Of a DNA stretch of 44,649 bases, positions 25,193 through 34,003 are shown one piece after another. Where the stretch lies: positions 1 to 44,649 of the forward strand of contig JACPDY010000152.1 in NCBI GenBank assembly GCA_016183775.1, given 5' to 3'. The notes beneath the pieces are model-generated. The model saw nothing but the letters and a program-made list of their open reading frames with translations. It did no database searches and had not been told where the DNA came from. The stretch comes from Bacteroidota bacterium (GTDB lineage: Bacteria > Bacteroidota > Bacteroidia > JABDFU01). Both the position numbers and the translations under genes were made by a program. Positions within the stretch are counted from its first letter, which is position 1. Each line of letters opens with the position of its first letter.

Positions 25193-26023
25193 TTAAAAAG
25201 GGCTGGCAAATGAGGTAGTATCTTTCCGGACCATAGGGCGTATGCTTATAACCGGAATATCGGATAAATTATTAATCTGCTGAGCGACTGTTCCAATAAA
25301 GAATTCTTTGAAGTTCAACTCCCCTTTCGACATGATCATGATCAGATCAGCATCTATTTCTTTAGCATATTGTACAACCATTTCGGCTATATTTTTCCCG
25401 CGAATAGTTTTATTTCCGGCGGGCACACCGTTTTCCCGTATATAGTTTCTTACCTGATTGGAATAAGCCAGCAGTTTGTTTTCATAGATCTCGGCTTTTT
25501 TATCAAGCACGGCCAGCACTTGTATCTTGGCCCCATAATACTTTGCAAATTCAATTGCTTTGCCCACCTTTTCACGGGTTTCTTTTGTAAGATCAAGCGG
25601 CAGCAAAATGGTTTCACAGCCATTTCGATGAGTTTTGCCTTTAACTGTTATAACTGGCGCTGTGCATTCGCGCACCATTCGAAATGCGTTTTGTCCAAGT
25701 ATTGCTTTTGGAGGAACTATAGAGTTAAGGCCAATAAAGACAAGTATAGGTTCAAGGCGGTCAACTGCTTTATTAATTTCGACGAAGGGATTTCCCTGGG
25801 CTAAAATCGATTTCACTTCAACTTTTGCTTTCTCCTGTGTTTCTTTTGCAAGAGCGCTTAGCTTTTCCGTTGCCAATTTCTTATCTTCTCCTTCATCCAC
25901 AACATGTATAAGATAGATCTTGGCGTTTGTGAACCTGGCGAGGTTATAGCTTTGACTCAGCGCAATGAGAGATTGTTCTTTGAAATCAGTTGGAACAAGA
26001 ATTATTTTTTCTTTCGGACCCAT
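25193..26023 (-). CDS. Universal stress protein, two UspA domains
   Basis: A 276-residue protein built of two Usp domains, about 1-140 (KIILVPTDFKEQSLIALSQSYNLARFTNAKIYLIHVVD) and 145-276 (CETILLPLDLTKETREKVGKAIEFAKYYGAKIQVLAV). The second domain ends with DADLIMIMSKGELNFKEFFIGTVAQQINNLSDIPVISIRP. The ATP-binding G-x2-G-x9-G(S/T) motif is not well kept (GELNFKEFFIGTVAQQI), so ATP binding is uncertain. Such tandem proteins are associated with stress survival, but the exact role is unknown. Confidence 0.9.
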   Translation of the reverse strand: MGPKEKIILVPTDFKEQSLIALSQSYNLARFTNAKIYLIHVVDEGEDKKLATEKLSALAKETQEKAKVEVKSILAQGNPFVEINKAVDRLEPILVFIGLNSIVPPKAILGQNAFRMVRECTAPVITVKGKTHRNGCETILLPLDLTKETREKVGKAIEFAKYYGAKIQVLAVLDKKAEIYENKLLAYSNQVRNYIRENGVPAGNKTIRGKNIAEMVVQYAKEIDADLIMIMSKGELNFKEFFIGTVAQQINNLSDIPVISIRPMVRKDTTSFASPF

Positions 26024-26118
26024 TAAAAGAGATTAGTGAAAAAGAGAAAGTAAAGTAAACACTTTATTAAGCAGCCCATCTGCAGGTATACATTTTGTTT
26101 TTAACAATTCCATTTTAA

Positions 26119-26139
26119 TAAAAGGGGGACAAATACCCC
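26119..26139 (-). terminator. Weak possible terminator downstream of methyltransferase gene
   Basis: On the minus strand a 4-bp GGGG/CCCC stem with a 7-nt loop is followed by CTTTTATT. The short stem makes it doubtful. It lies about 190 bp after the methyltransferase stop. Confidence 0.25.
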
Positions 26140-26307
26140 GTTTTAATTGTCGAATGCCCGTTTGTGAACTATATATCATAAAGACAGGGAAAGTGAAAAA
26201 GGTTGCATAATAATTAGAAAGGATGAAGAGAAGAGGATCAGATAAAAATCGGTAATTTTACATTCGGCACAGCAGCAATTGGTTGATTATCAATTTGTTG
26301 TTAAAAT

Positions 26308-26323
26308 GGTTCCACGTGAAACA
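26308..26323. other. parS: parS-like chromosome partition site 1
   Basis: GGTTCCACGTGAAACA matches the near-universal parS consensus TGTTNCACGTGAAACA at every defined position but the first. It is intergenic, 7 bp beyond the methyltransferase stop. An identical 16-mer occurs at 27621-27636. ParB binds such sites, usually clustered close to the replication origin. Confidence 0.85.
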
Positions 26324-26329
26324 AATCTA

Positions 26330-27229
26330 TTATTTCCTTATTATGTAGATCTGACTGGAAAATTCATGGCCAGATCTTATGGCCGATATATTTGATAGTG
26401 CGCCTTGGCAAATTGCCCTTAAATAATTCACAGCCCCCGTTTTGTATTTTTCACTAAGCATTGAAACATAAAATGAATCGAAGCGCATTGGGAATGTTTC
26501 AATCACTTTCATCCCGTACTTTTTGAATAGTTCATTTATATCCTTAGGAGTAAAGTGGTATAGGTGTCTTGGAACATCATAGGCTGCCCATTCTTTTCCG
26601 TAATGTTTTGCATCTAAAGAATTACAGTTTGGAACAGCTATAATAGCCCATCCACCGGGCTTTAGAAGATCTTTTATTTTTATAATCCTTCCATTTAGAT
26701 CGTGAACATGTTCAAGTACATGCCACATTGTTATTATATCAAATGATTCTATTTGAAGGGTGTTTAACTCGCTCTCGGAGCGAACATCAAGTTTATAATT
26801 GTTGATCGCTAATTTGCGGGCATCAACGTCAGGTTCAATTCCAATACATTTAAATCCTGCATCATTACAAATTTTCAGAAAAGCTCCTGTGCCACAGCCA
26901 ATGTCCAATAGTGATTTTTGATCTTTCGCTGAAGGGGAGCCGCAAAGCCGGACTACCAGTTGTAGTTTTTTAGCAAGAGTATATTTACGCACCAAATGAT
27001 AGAGGCGGTTAATTAGGCCCTTTGTTGTATCACTATGTGATATATATTCTTCCGATTTGTAATAACTCCCAATTTCAGTTGTATCGGGCCGGGGATTGGT
27101 AAATTTAAAACCACAAGATTTGCATTGAACAATAGTAAATTCCTTTTTACTTTGAGTATAATCCGTACAGGTTAAAAATTCAGTATATTCTGCTGAATTA
27201 CAAATGGGACAGGTTTTCAATATTTCCAT
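26330..27229 (-). CDS. Class I SAM-dependent methyltransferase with N-terminal zinc ribbon
   Basis: A 299-residue protein. The N-terminus has Cys7-x2-Cys10 and Cys36-x2-Cys39 (CPIC, CKSC), a zinc ribbon. It is followed by SLLDIGCGTGAFLKICNDAGFKCIGIEPD (SAM-binding motif I and acidic loop), FDIITMWHVLEHVHDLNGRI (motif II), and LKPGGWAIIAVPN (motif III). This is the common Methyltransf_11/23 type, often acting on sugars, lipids or polyketides; the substrate is unknown. It is flanked by two identical parS-like sites and preceded by a good promoter only a few bases from the ATG, so its mRNA may be almost leaderless. Confidence 0.87.
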   Translation of the reverse strand: MEILKTCPICNSAEYTEFLTCTDYTQSKKEFTIVQCKSCGFKFTNPRPDTTEIGSYYKSEEYISHSDTTKGLINRLYHLVRKYTLAKKLQLVVRLCGSPSAKDQKSLLDIGCGTGAFLKICNDAGFKCIGIEPDVDARKLAINNYKLDVRSESELNTLQIESFDIITMWHVLEHVHDLNGRIIKIKDLLKPGGWAIIAVPNCNSLDAKHYGKEWAAYDVPRHLYHFTPKDINELFKKYGMKVIETFPMRFDSFYVSMLSEKYKTGAVNYLRAICQGALSNISAIRSGHEFSSQIYIIRK

Positions 27230-27234
27230 AGCCG

Positions 27235-27265
27235 CAAAGGTATTTATTACTTATTTGATGTCAAA
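27235..27265 (-). promoter_or_regulatory. Promoter of methyltransferase gene (Bacteroidota type)
   Basis: The minus strand reads TTTG (27265-27262), 19 nt, TACCTTTG (27242-27235), an excellent match to the TTTG/TAnnTTTG promoter. Transcription would start within a few bases of the ATG at 27229, giving a nearly leaderless message. Confidence 0.7.
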
Positions 27266-27735
27266 AATAATAGAATAAAGGCGTTCAAAGAAGAGAAATA
27301 TCTTAATAGCGCTAGAATGATTATTTAATTTTTAGATAAATGATATTTAAAGAATTATTTTTTTCAGCAAAAATAATAAATTAGAATGGGTTATAAATCA
27401 ATAGCAATGGGCTTTATATAATATTTTAATTTTAAATATTTATTTGAAAATTTGAGTAATCATGAATTTTATAACCAATGTAAAATTTGATTATAAGGGC
27501 ATATATGGACCTATCCGAAGTAAAGATTAAATATTTGTCCGGTGATCTGTAGAAGATCTTGTATGATTGTGATAGTCTGTTTGATAGATAGTATTAATAT
27601 AATCATTAACCTAATCCATAGGTTCCACGTGAAACACATGTATTTAATATACTGTTTATCAGCTATTTAATGTTGAATAGAAATATAATGTAGAATTCGG
27701 GGTAGATATGGGTATTATGGAATTTGTATTGGAAA
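27266..27735. other. AT-rich non-coding stretch with second parS-like site
   Basis: With the promoter at its left edge, this is the longest gene-free region in the window (about 500 bp). It is very AT-rich to about 27480 and holds the parS-like site at 27621-27636. I found no DnaA-box (TTATCCACA) cluster, tRNA or CRISPR-like repeats. Confidence 0.6.
27621..27636. other. parS: parS-like chromosome partition site 2
   Basis: Identical to site 1 (GGTTCCACGTGAAACA), same orientation, 1313 bp away, in the AT-rich gap upstream of the methyltransferase gene. Confidence 0.85.
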
Positions 27736-28779
27736 TTAATTATGATCCCAATTATAGGCGCTGAGATCTTCCAGGCAATGCTTAAGTAAATCAATACTGG
27801 AGCGGATATCTGTTTTGCTACACATTTCTATTACCTGATGGATATGTCTTGTAGGAATTGATACAGCACCCGATATAGCACCTCCGGGTGTCATTCGTTG
27901 AATACCTGCAGTATCAGTTCCTCCTGCAGTCAGTATTTCCAATTGATGTTTTATTTTATGTTTTGCCGCAATCTTTTTCATGTATTCAACCATTCGATAA
28001 TCGCATATGGCAGAAGCATCAAGAACTTTTATAGCAGTTCCTTCGCCCAAATGTGTACACATTTCATGCTCTTTGGCTCCGGGAACATCGTATGCAAGTG
28101 TAGTATCTAATCCGAAGCCGAAATCAGGTTGAATATTTAAGGTGGCGGCCTGTGCACCACGAATGCCAACTTCCTCCTGCACGGTAAATACGGCATACAC
28201 ATCATACGGGGTTTTTTTCAACTCCTTCAATACCTCAATCAAAATAAATACGGATACCCGGTTGTCGAGTGATTTACAATTAACACAATCTCCCATTTCA
28301 ATTAACTCCCGTTCGCGCGTTACAGGATTGCCTATGCTCACAATTTTTTCGACATCCTTTTTTCTCATTCCCAGATCGATAAAATATTCAGTGAGCGGCA
28401 CAACTTTATTTCGTTCTTCAGGAGTCATTATATGAATAGGTTTGCTGCCCATAACCCCGATGACATCTTTTTTTCCATGCACAATAACACGTTGCGCGGT
28501 AAGTGTTTTTGGATCAAAACCTCCGAGGGGAATAAAACGCAGAAATCCATTTTCATCAATATGATTTACAATAAACCCGATTTCATCCATATGAGCGGCG
28601 ATCATCACCTTCTTATCCTTTTTGCCTTTTTTAATGGCAGTAACATTGCCCATATTGTCAACACTTATTGAGTCCACGTAAGGTCTGACTTCTTTCATAA
28701 CCAGCTCACGGATCTTTTGTTCGTAGCCTGGAACCCCCGGGGTTTCACATATTCTTTTTAATAATTCTGTATTTATCAT
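27736..28779 (-). CDS. M42-family metallopeptidase (glutamyl/tetrahedral aminopeptidase type)
   Basis: A 347-residue cytoplasmic aminopeptidase of the M42 group (FrvX/CelM/PepA-like), which trims peptides as dodecamers. Metal and catalytic residues are seen: AAHMDEIG (His, Asp), CVNCKSLDNRV (bridging Asp), FTVQEEVGIRGA (catalytic Glu pair), GLDTTLAYDVPG (Asp ligand), and TRHIHQVIEM (last His). The N-terminal LLKRICETPGVPGYEQKIRELV is also typical. The length is normal. It lies 53 bp downstream of pyk, possibly read with it. Confidence 0.92.
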   Translation of the reverse strand: MINTELLKRICETPGVPGYEQKIRELVMKEVRPYVDSISVDNMGNVTAIKKGKKDKKVMIAAHMDEIGFIVNHIDENGFLRFIPLGGFDPKTLTAQRVIVHGKKDVIGVMGSKPIHIMTPEERNKVVPLTEYFIDLGMRKKDVEKIVSIGNPVTRERELIEMGDCVNCKSLDNRVSVFILIEVLKELKKTPYDVYAVFTVQEEVGIRGAQAATLNIQPDFGFGLDTTLAYDVPGAKEHEMCTHLGEGTAIKVLDASAICDYRMVEYMKKIAAKHKIKHQLEILTAGGTDTAGIQRMTPGGAISGAVSIPTRHIHQVIEMCSKTDIRSSIDLLKHCLEDLSAYNWDHN

Positions 28780-28831
28780 GACGATGTGGTTAAGCGAATT
28801 TACAGTAAATATATTATTCGATATGGAGAGA

Positions 28832-30253
28832 TCAATTGATATAACTCAACTTCAGCATATTGGTGCGGCCACGTTCCTGCATAGGTATACTGGCAATATT
28901 TATAACCAGCTCATCTGTTTTTACAAAGCCACCCTTTTTTAAATAGTCTTTTATATCAGAGATTGTTTGGTCGGTGCTTTCGTATTTGTTGTAATAAAAT
29001 CCCTGTACGCCCCATACGAGGCTTAATGAAGTAAGCAGCGATTCATTATCGGTAAAAATAAAAATGTTTGCCCGGGGGCGGTGACTGGATATTTTGAATG
29101 CAGTGTAGCCCGAATTGGTCATAGAAATAATAGCGCTTGCTCCGGCTTGTTTAGCTACAAGGCAAGCGTTAAAACAAATTGAATCGGAAATGAATGTTTG
29201 CGTTTTTAAGACCGGAGGGTGTTCGCGGTGATATATATCTCCCAGCTTCTCCACTTCGGCAATTATTTTTTTCATGTACTCGATCACCTTTACCGGGTAC
29301 TTACCTACAGATGTTTCACCACTTAACATAACGGCGTCAGCTCCATCCATAACCGCGTTCGCAACATCATTCACTTCGGCACGGGTAGGGGAAAAGTTGC
29401 TGATCATGCTTTCCATCATTTGTGTGGCAATGATCACAGGTTTTGATGCGTTGATACATTTATCCACCAGCATCTTCTGGATCATCGGAACCTGCTCCAT
29501 CGGCAACTCAACACCCAGATCACCGCGGGCGACCATAATGCCATCGGCCATATCAATTATATTATCTATCTCATGAATGGCTTCGGGCTTTTCAATTTTG
29601 GCAATAACCCGGGCACGTTTGTTCTTGTTTTTTATGATCTCTTTCAGATCAACAATATCGGTTACACTACGTACAAAAGAAAGGCCTATCCATTCAATAT
29701 CATTGTCCAGCGCAAAATCCAGGTCCTTCAAATCTTTTTCAGTCAAACAGGGTAAAGAAATTTTTGTATTCGGCAGGTTAACTCCTTTTTTGGATGACAA
29801 TATTCCACCATGAATAATGCTTGCTTTCACTTCATCTTTGCGATTGGTGGAAAGCACTTTAAGCAATAGTTTGCCGTCATCAATGAGCACATTGTCACCT
29901 ACGGAAACATCTTTTGGAAATTGAGGGTAGGTGATGTAAACGCGCTGATCATTGCCAATGCATTTATTGGTGGTTATGCATATTTCTTTACCGACAACCA
30001 GTTCAATGCCATTATTCTCAACCTCACCAATGCGAAGTTTGGGTCCTTGCAGGTCCGCCAATATGCCAATGTTTGTTTTGAGCTTTTTATTCAACGAACG
30101 GATCGTAGTGATAACTTTCCTGGCATCATCATACGAGCCATGCGAAAAATTAACCCGGCAAATATTAACTCCTGCCTTGATCATCGATTCCAACACATCG
30201 GGTGGAGTGGAGGCGGGCCCCATTGTGGCAACTATTTTTGTTTTATTAATCAT
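28832..30253 (-). CDS. pyk: Pyruvate kinase
   Basis: The last step of glycolysis: phosphoenolpyruvate plus ADP to pyruvate plus ATP, in the cytoplasm. KTKIVATMGPASTPPDVLESMIKAGVNICRVNFSHG opens the barrel. RVIAKIEKPEAIHEIDNIIDMADGIMVARGDLGVELP contains the catalytic Lys and the metal-binding Glu/Asp, and MLSGETSVGKYPVKVIEYM follows. The length of 473 residues is standard. It sits downstream of the IPExxxVDY gene on the same strand, with 137 bp between, as in many Bacteroidota. Confidence 0.96.
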   Translation of the reverse strand: MINKTKIVATMGPASTPPDVLESMIKAGVNICRVNFSHGSYDDARKVITTIRSLNKKLKTNIGILADLQGPKLRIGEVENNGIELVVGKEICITTNKCIGNDQRVYITYPQFPKDVSVGDNVLIDDGKLLLKVLSTNRKDEVKASIIHGGILSSKKGVNLPNTKISLPCLTEKDLKDLDFALDNDIEWIGLSFVRSVTDIVDLKEIIKNKNKRARVIAKIEKPEAIHEIDNIIDMADGIMVARGDLGVELPMEQVPMIQKMLVDKCINASKPVIIATQMMESMISNFSPTRAEVNDVANAVMDGADAVMLSGETSVGKYPVKVIEYMKKIIAEVEKLGDIYHREHPPVLKTQTFISDSICFNACLVAKQAGASAIISMTNSGYTAFKISSHRPRANIFIFTDNESLLTSLSLVWGVQGFYYNKYESTDQTISDIKDYLKKGGFVKTDELVINIASIPMQERGRTNMLKLSYIN

Positions 30254-30390
30254 GGAAAATCAACGAATAGTGAATGAATGCGAATATACAAATAACGAAG
30301 ATTGTAGAGGTGCTATATAGGAATGAATTTGTGGATGCCCCGTACACGTATGATCCGTAAATTCGGATTCATTCGCTGTTCCATGTTATA

Positions 30391-30810
30391 TCAAAACAGC
30401 AAATTCTCTTTTGATTTCAATTTGTTCGGATCAATTTCAAATGCAGTGAGTACGGTAGGAGTTTCTTTTATACGTTTAATAATTGTGGCTTTATCCTCGT
30501 CCATCAATGTACCTTTTATCATTAAAAAAAAGTCGGCTTGCTTTTGTTCGGGGACGAGAGCGGCGATCAGACATCTGTTCGAGATCAGGTAGTATTGACG
30601 GTGTTGCTGTTCGTTTTCGAAGGCCGACATGGAGTAGGTGAGGGGCTCTTTGTGTTTTTTTGCATCAATCTGCAGGTCGTTTGTTTTCGCCAGTTCCAGG
30701 TTGAGGCTATTATTCAGCGCCCAGGTTAAACGATAATCTTTTTCGTGGCAGGAAATACCAATCAAAACGAAGTCATATTCATACTCAATATCAAGTACAA
30801 GTTTGGCCAT
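30391..30810 (-). CDS. IPExxxVDY family protein
   Basis: A 139-residue small cytoplasmic protein of a Bacteroidota-specific family of unknown function, named after a conserved motif that appears here as LVPEQKQADFFLMI. The N-terminus (LVLDIEYEYDFVLIGISCHEKDYRLTWALNNSLNLEL) is also family-like. Its place between rnc and pyk is the usual one and supports the assignment. I see no catalytic motif, and the function is unknown. Confidence 0.85.
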   Translation of the reverse strand: MAKLVLDIEYEYDFVLIGISCHEKDYRLTWALNNSLNLELAKTNDLQIDAKKHKEPLTYSMSAFENEQQHRQYYLISNRCLIAALVPEQKQADFFLMIKGTLMDEDKATIIKRIKETPTVLTAFEIDPNKLKSKENLLF

Positions 30811-30941
30811 AATTATGAAGCTAAAGTAGCAAGGTAAATGGCAAAAGGCAAATCAAACGCTTTGATCGAACCCGATACTGCAAACCTGAGGTAGACGTTT
30901 CGTTGTTAACCCGAATACAGGTGGAATAAAAAGTGGTAAAA

Positions 30942-31655
30942 TTATTTTTCGAGCAATACCATTGCTTCTTCTGCAGCCATTTGCTCCGCCCGCTTTTTTG
31001 AAAAATGCCGGCCCATCCCTTTTACTTCATTGTTAAGAACAAGTTCAATAATGAATTGTTTATCGGGACCGTTGCCTACTTCTTCCCGCATCCGGAATTC
31101 AAAAGGCGCTTTTTCTTTTTGTGCCCACTCGATGAATTTGCTTTTAAAATCGGTTTCTGTTTGTTCAATCTCATCAATGTCAAGATGAACCGACAATACC
31201 CTTTTCAAAATAAAAAGGTTGGCAACTTTGTATCCTTTATCAAGGTATATAGCGCCAATCAGTGCTTCGAAGGCATCGCCGCTCACAGAGGAATTCCTCA
31301 TGCCACTATCGCCATTTGTTTCTATGAATGCACTGATTCCTAATTTTTTTGCCAGGAGGTTGAGTTGGGTGCGGCTCACAAGTTTAGAGCGCATTTTGGT
31401 AAGGAAGCCTTCATCCTTAAAGGGGAAACGCATGAAAAGATAATGACCGATAACCGCGCTGAGTATGGCATCGCCTAAAAATTCGAGTCGCTCATTGTTA
31501 GACTGCTTTTTATCCTTGCAGGCTGAGCGGTGACGAAAAGCCTGTTTGTATAGGTCGATGTTCTTCGGATAGAAGCCCAGAATATTTTTCAGCGAACGAT
31601 ATAATTTTTTATCGTCGGAAAAATAAGCACGTGTTTTGTTAAGAAAGGAAACCAA
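30942..31655 (-). CDS. rnc: Ribonuclease III
   Basis: Cleaves double-stranded RNA in rRNA and mRNA maturation. The RNase III signature is NNERLEFLGDAILSAVIGHYL, with the second catalytic Asp/Glu region in DAFEALIGAIYLDKGY. A C-terminal dsRNA-binding domain (from about 165) ends in KKRAEQMAAEEAMVLLEK. The length is 237 residues. The start is TTG 31655, since no nearby ATG precedes the conserved DKKLYRSLKNILGF. It follows fabF by 28 bp and is probably in one transcript with acpP and fabF. Confidence 0.95.
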   Translation of the reverse strand: MVSFLNKTRAYFSDDKKLYRSLKNILGFYPKNIDLYKQAFRHRSACKDKKQSNNERLEFLGDAILSAVIGHYLFMRFPFKDEGFLTKMRSKLVSRTQLNLLAKKLGISAFIETNGDSGMRNSSVSGDAFEALIGAIYLDKGYKVANLFILKRVLSVHLDIDEIEQTETDFKSKFIEWAQKEKAPFEFRMREEVGNGPDKQFIIELVLNNEVKGMGRHFSKKRAEQMAAEEAMVLLEK

Positions 31656-31683
31656 TTAAATATGTTGATGTAGGTGAGGTTAA

Positions 31684-32940
31684 TCAGCCTTTGAATTTTT
31701 TCACAATAACGGAAGCGTTATGTCCGCCAAATCCAAAGGTGTTACTAAGCGCGGCGCGCACTTCGCGTTTCTGAGCTTTGTTAAACGTAAAATTGAGTTT
31801 GTTATCTAATTCAGGATCGTCGGTGAAGTGATTAATAGTAGGGGGAACAATGTCATTTTTAACTGACAGTATACATGCCATTGCTTCAATAGCGCCTGCC
31901 GCGCCGAGCAAATGACCTGTCATTGATTTGGTTGAGCTGATATTGAGTTTGTAGGCGTGATCTTTAAAAACACTGAGTATCGCTTTTGTTTCTGCAATAT
32001 CGCCCAGGGGCGTTGATGTTCCGTGAACATTCACGTAATCGATATCGGAAGCTTGCATTTCGGCATCGGCCAAAGCAGAGCGCATAACATTAAGGGCGCC
32101 CAATCCTTCAGGATGAGGAGCGGTTATATGGTGTGCGTCTGCACTCATTCCTCCGCCCGCTATTTCGGCGTATATTTTTGCTCCGCGTTTTACCGCGTGC
32201 TCGTATTCTTCCAATATGATGCAACCTGAACCTTCGCCTAATACAAAACCGTCGCGGTCCTTATCAAATGGGCGCGAAGCCGTTTGAGGCGAATCATTGC
32301 GGACCGAAAGCGCATGCATGGCGTTAAATCCTCCAACACCTGCAGGGTTGGCTGCGGCCTCAGAACCACCTGAAACAATTATATCGGCAACACCTAAACG
32401 TATATAATTAAATGAATCGATCAATGCATTTGTAGAACTGGCGCAAGCGGAACATACGGTAAAGTTTGGTCCGCGTAAACCAAAGCGAATTGATATATGA
32501 CCGGAACAGATGTCCGCGATCATCTTTGGAATAAAGAAAGGGTTGAAACGTGGGGTGCCATCACCTTTAATAAAGCCGGTACACTCTTCCAAAAAGGTAT
32601 CAATCCCGCCAATGCCCGAACCCCAAATGACTCCGGCACGGTCATGATCGAATTCGATATTTTTTAATCCAGAATCTTCAAATGCCTGTGTGGCGGCGGC
32701 AATGCCATATTGTGAGTAAAGATCAAGTTTGCGGCCTTCTTTACGATCAAAGTAATCCTCTACTTTGAATCCTTTTACTTCGCAGGTAAAACGGGTTTTA
32801 AATTTAGCCGCGTCGAAACGTGTAGTGAGAGCCGCCCCGCTAACACCGGCAAGTAGATTATTCCAATAATCGGTAACCGAATTTCCAATCGGGGTAATGG
32901 CTCCAAGCCCTGTAACTACTACGCGTTTTAAGTTCTTCAT
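31684..32940 (-). CDS. fabF: Beta-ketoacyl-ACP synthase II
   Basis: Condenses malonyl-ACP with acyl-ACP in fatty acid elongation. The nucleophile Cys166 lies in CSACASSTNAL, the active-site His residues in VNVHGTSTPLGD and KSMTGHLLGAAGAIEA, and NTFGFGGHNASVI near the end is the usual C-terminal glycine motif. The length is 418 residues. It follows acpP in the same direction with 106 bp between, the classic acpP-fabF pairing. Confidence 0.96.
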   Translation of the reverse strand: MKNLKRVVVTGLGAITPIGNSVTDYWNNLLAGVSGAALTTRFDAAKFKTRFTCEVKGFKVEDYFDRKEGRKLDLYSQYGIAAATQAFEDSGLKNIEFDHDRAGVIWGSGIGGIDTFLEECTGFIKGDGTPRFNPFFIPKMIADICSGHISIRFGLRGPNFTVCSACASSTNALIDSFNYIRLGVADIIVSGGSEAAANPAGVGGFNAMHALSVRNDSPQTASRPFDKDRDGFVLGEGSGCIILEEYEHAVKRGAKIYAEIAGGGMSADAHHITAPHPEGLGALNVMRSALADAEMQASDIDYVNVHGTSTPLGDIAETKAILSVFKDHAYKLNISSTKSMTGHLLGAAGAIEAMACILSVKNDIVPPTINHFTDDPELDNKLNFTFNKAQKREVRAALSNTFGFGGHNASVIVKKFKG

Positions 32941-33046
32941 GGAGTTGGGAAATCAGTTTATACGTTAAAAGTCAGGTCTTATACGAAAGAATAACCCAAA
33001 GGGTTACTGTTCCAATAACAAATAACTTAAAACAAAAGCGTATAAC

Positions 33047-33283
33047 TTACTTAACGTTAGCCTGGATATAAGCAACAGCTTCACCAACGGTGCTTATTTT
33101 CTCAGCCTGATCATCGGGGATAGCAATGTTGAATTCCTTTTCGAATTCCATGATCAGCTCTACTGTATCTAACGAGTCTGCACCCAGATCATTTGTAAAA
33201 CTCGATTGCGGTGTTACTTCTTTTTCGTCAACACCTAGTTTATCAACTATAATTGATTTTACACGTGATGCAATGTCTGCCAT
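33047..33283 (-). CDS. acpP: Acyl carrier protein
   Basis: A 78-residue acidic carrier of growing acyl chains. The phosphopantetheine attachment site is Ser37 in [13 protein letters not shown], in a typical helical ACP sequence. It is the first gene of the acpP-fabF-rnc run and has a well-formed promoter directly upstream (33313-33342). Confidence 0.97.
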   Translation of the reverse strand: MADIASRVKSIIVDKLGVDEKEVTPQSSFTNDLGADSLDTVELIMEFEKEFNIAIPDDQAEKISTVGEAVAYIQANVK

Positions 33284-33312
33284 TTTTATAAGTTTTATGG
33301 TTAAATCAGGTG

Positions 33313-33342
33313 CAAAGATACTTTTATGGTAGTAATAACAAA
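33313..33342 (-). promoter_or_regulatory. Promoter of acpP-fabF-rnc (Bacteroidota type)
   Basis: The minus strand reads TTTG (33342-33339), 18 nt, TATCTTTG (33320-33313), a match to both boxes of the TTTG/TAnnTTTG promoter. It puts the start about 25 nt before the acpP ATG. Confidence 0.7.
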
Positions 33343-33410
33343 AAAAAAAAGATTTTTTTAATGCACAGGGGGGCTGTTGGTTGTAGAAATGGGAAAATTT
33401 GGGTGTTTTG

Positions 33411-33456
33411 AGTTCTCATCCGCCTTTCGGGCTCCTTCTATAAAGGAGAAGGGCGA
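33411..33456. repeat. Dispersed hairpin repeat between acpP and the B12-binding gene
   Basis: CTCCTT-CTATA-AAGGAG (33432-33448) is the core of a longer imperfect stem whose outer part pairs CGCCTTT with AAGGGCG. The sequence style (TCATCCGCCTTTCGGGCTCC) matches the small intergenic palindromes elsewhere in the window. It sits in the 298-bp gap between divergent genes. Confidence 0.5.
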
Positions 33457-33581
33457 AACCAATAAAATTATCTTACAATACTTAATACCCATTAATCTGT
33501 GAAAGTATAGGCTATATTTTTCCGTAAATTGCAGCACTTAGGCAGGCATATGATAATCAGTCGCTTGAAATAAAATTACAG

Positions 33582-33989
33582 ATGAACCGACCCATACGTG
33601 TTTTAGTTGCTAAAGTAGGACTCGACGGTCACGACCGCGGAGCCAAAGTGATCGCGTCTTTTCTGCGCGATGCCGGCATGGAAGTTATTTACACCGGCTT
33701 GCGCCAAACTCCGGAAATGGTTGTAAACGCAGCTATGCAGGAAGATGTGGATGTAATTGGTGTAAGCATACTATCGGGCGCGCACAATACCGTTTTCCCA
33801 AAGTTGCTGCAATTGCTAAAGCAAAAAGGCATGACCGATGTACTTCTTACAGGCGGAGGCATTATACCCGACGCCGATATGAAAAACCTCAATGCACAGG
33901 GTGTTGGCAAGTTGTTCCCCCCCGGTACGGATACCAAAGAAGTGGTGAGTTATATTAAGGAGTGGGTAGAGAGAAATCGGAATTTTTGA
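33582..33989 (+). CDS. Stand-alone cobalamin-binding protein (methylmalonyl-CoA mutase C-terminal type)
   Basis: A 135-residue protein consisting only of a B12-binding Rossmann-like domain. [18 protein letters not shown] carries the D-x-H-x-x-G motif (Asp15, His17, Gly20) that supplies the cobalt-ligating His. [24 protein letters not shown] and [12 protein letters not shown] complete the site. In a full mutase this domain follows a catalytic barrel, and in split mutases it is a separate subunit. The partner barrel gene is not in this window. The 14-bp convergent gap to the DUF1801 gene has no terminator room. Confidence 0.88.
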   Translation: MNRPIRVLVAKVGLDGHDRGAKVIASFLRDAGMEVIYTGLRQTPEMVVNAAMQEDVDVIGVSILSGAHNTVFPKLLQLLKQKGMTDVLLTGGGIIPDADMKNLNAQGVGKLFPPGTDTKEVVSYIKEWVERNRNF

Positions 33990-34003
33990 ATCAGGGATAC
34001 AAA

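Larger units (their letters stand above)
26024..26329. other. 306-bp non-coding stretch holding one parS-like site
   Basis: No credible ORF. It contains the parS-like site at 26308-26323. On the minus strand there is GGGG-TATTTGT-CCCC (26124-26139) followed by a T-rich run, which might end transcription from the methyltransferase gene. The rest is AT-rich without visible structure. Confidence 0.5.

Noticed and set aside
27266-27735. Replication origin with DnaA boxes
   Set aside because: I found no TTATCCACA-like cluster on either strand; only the parS-like site and the AT-richness support origin proximity, so no origin is called.
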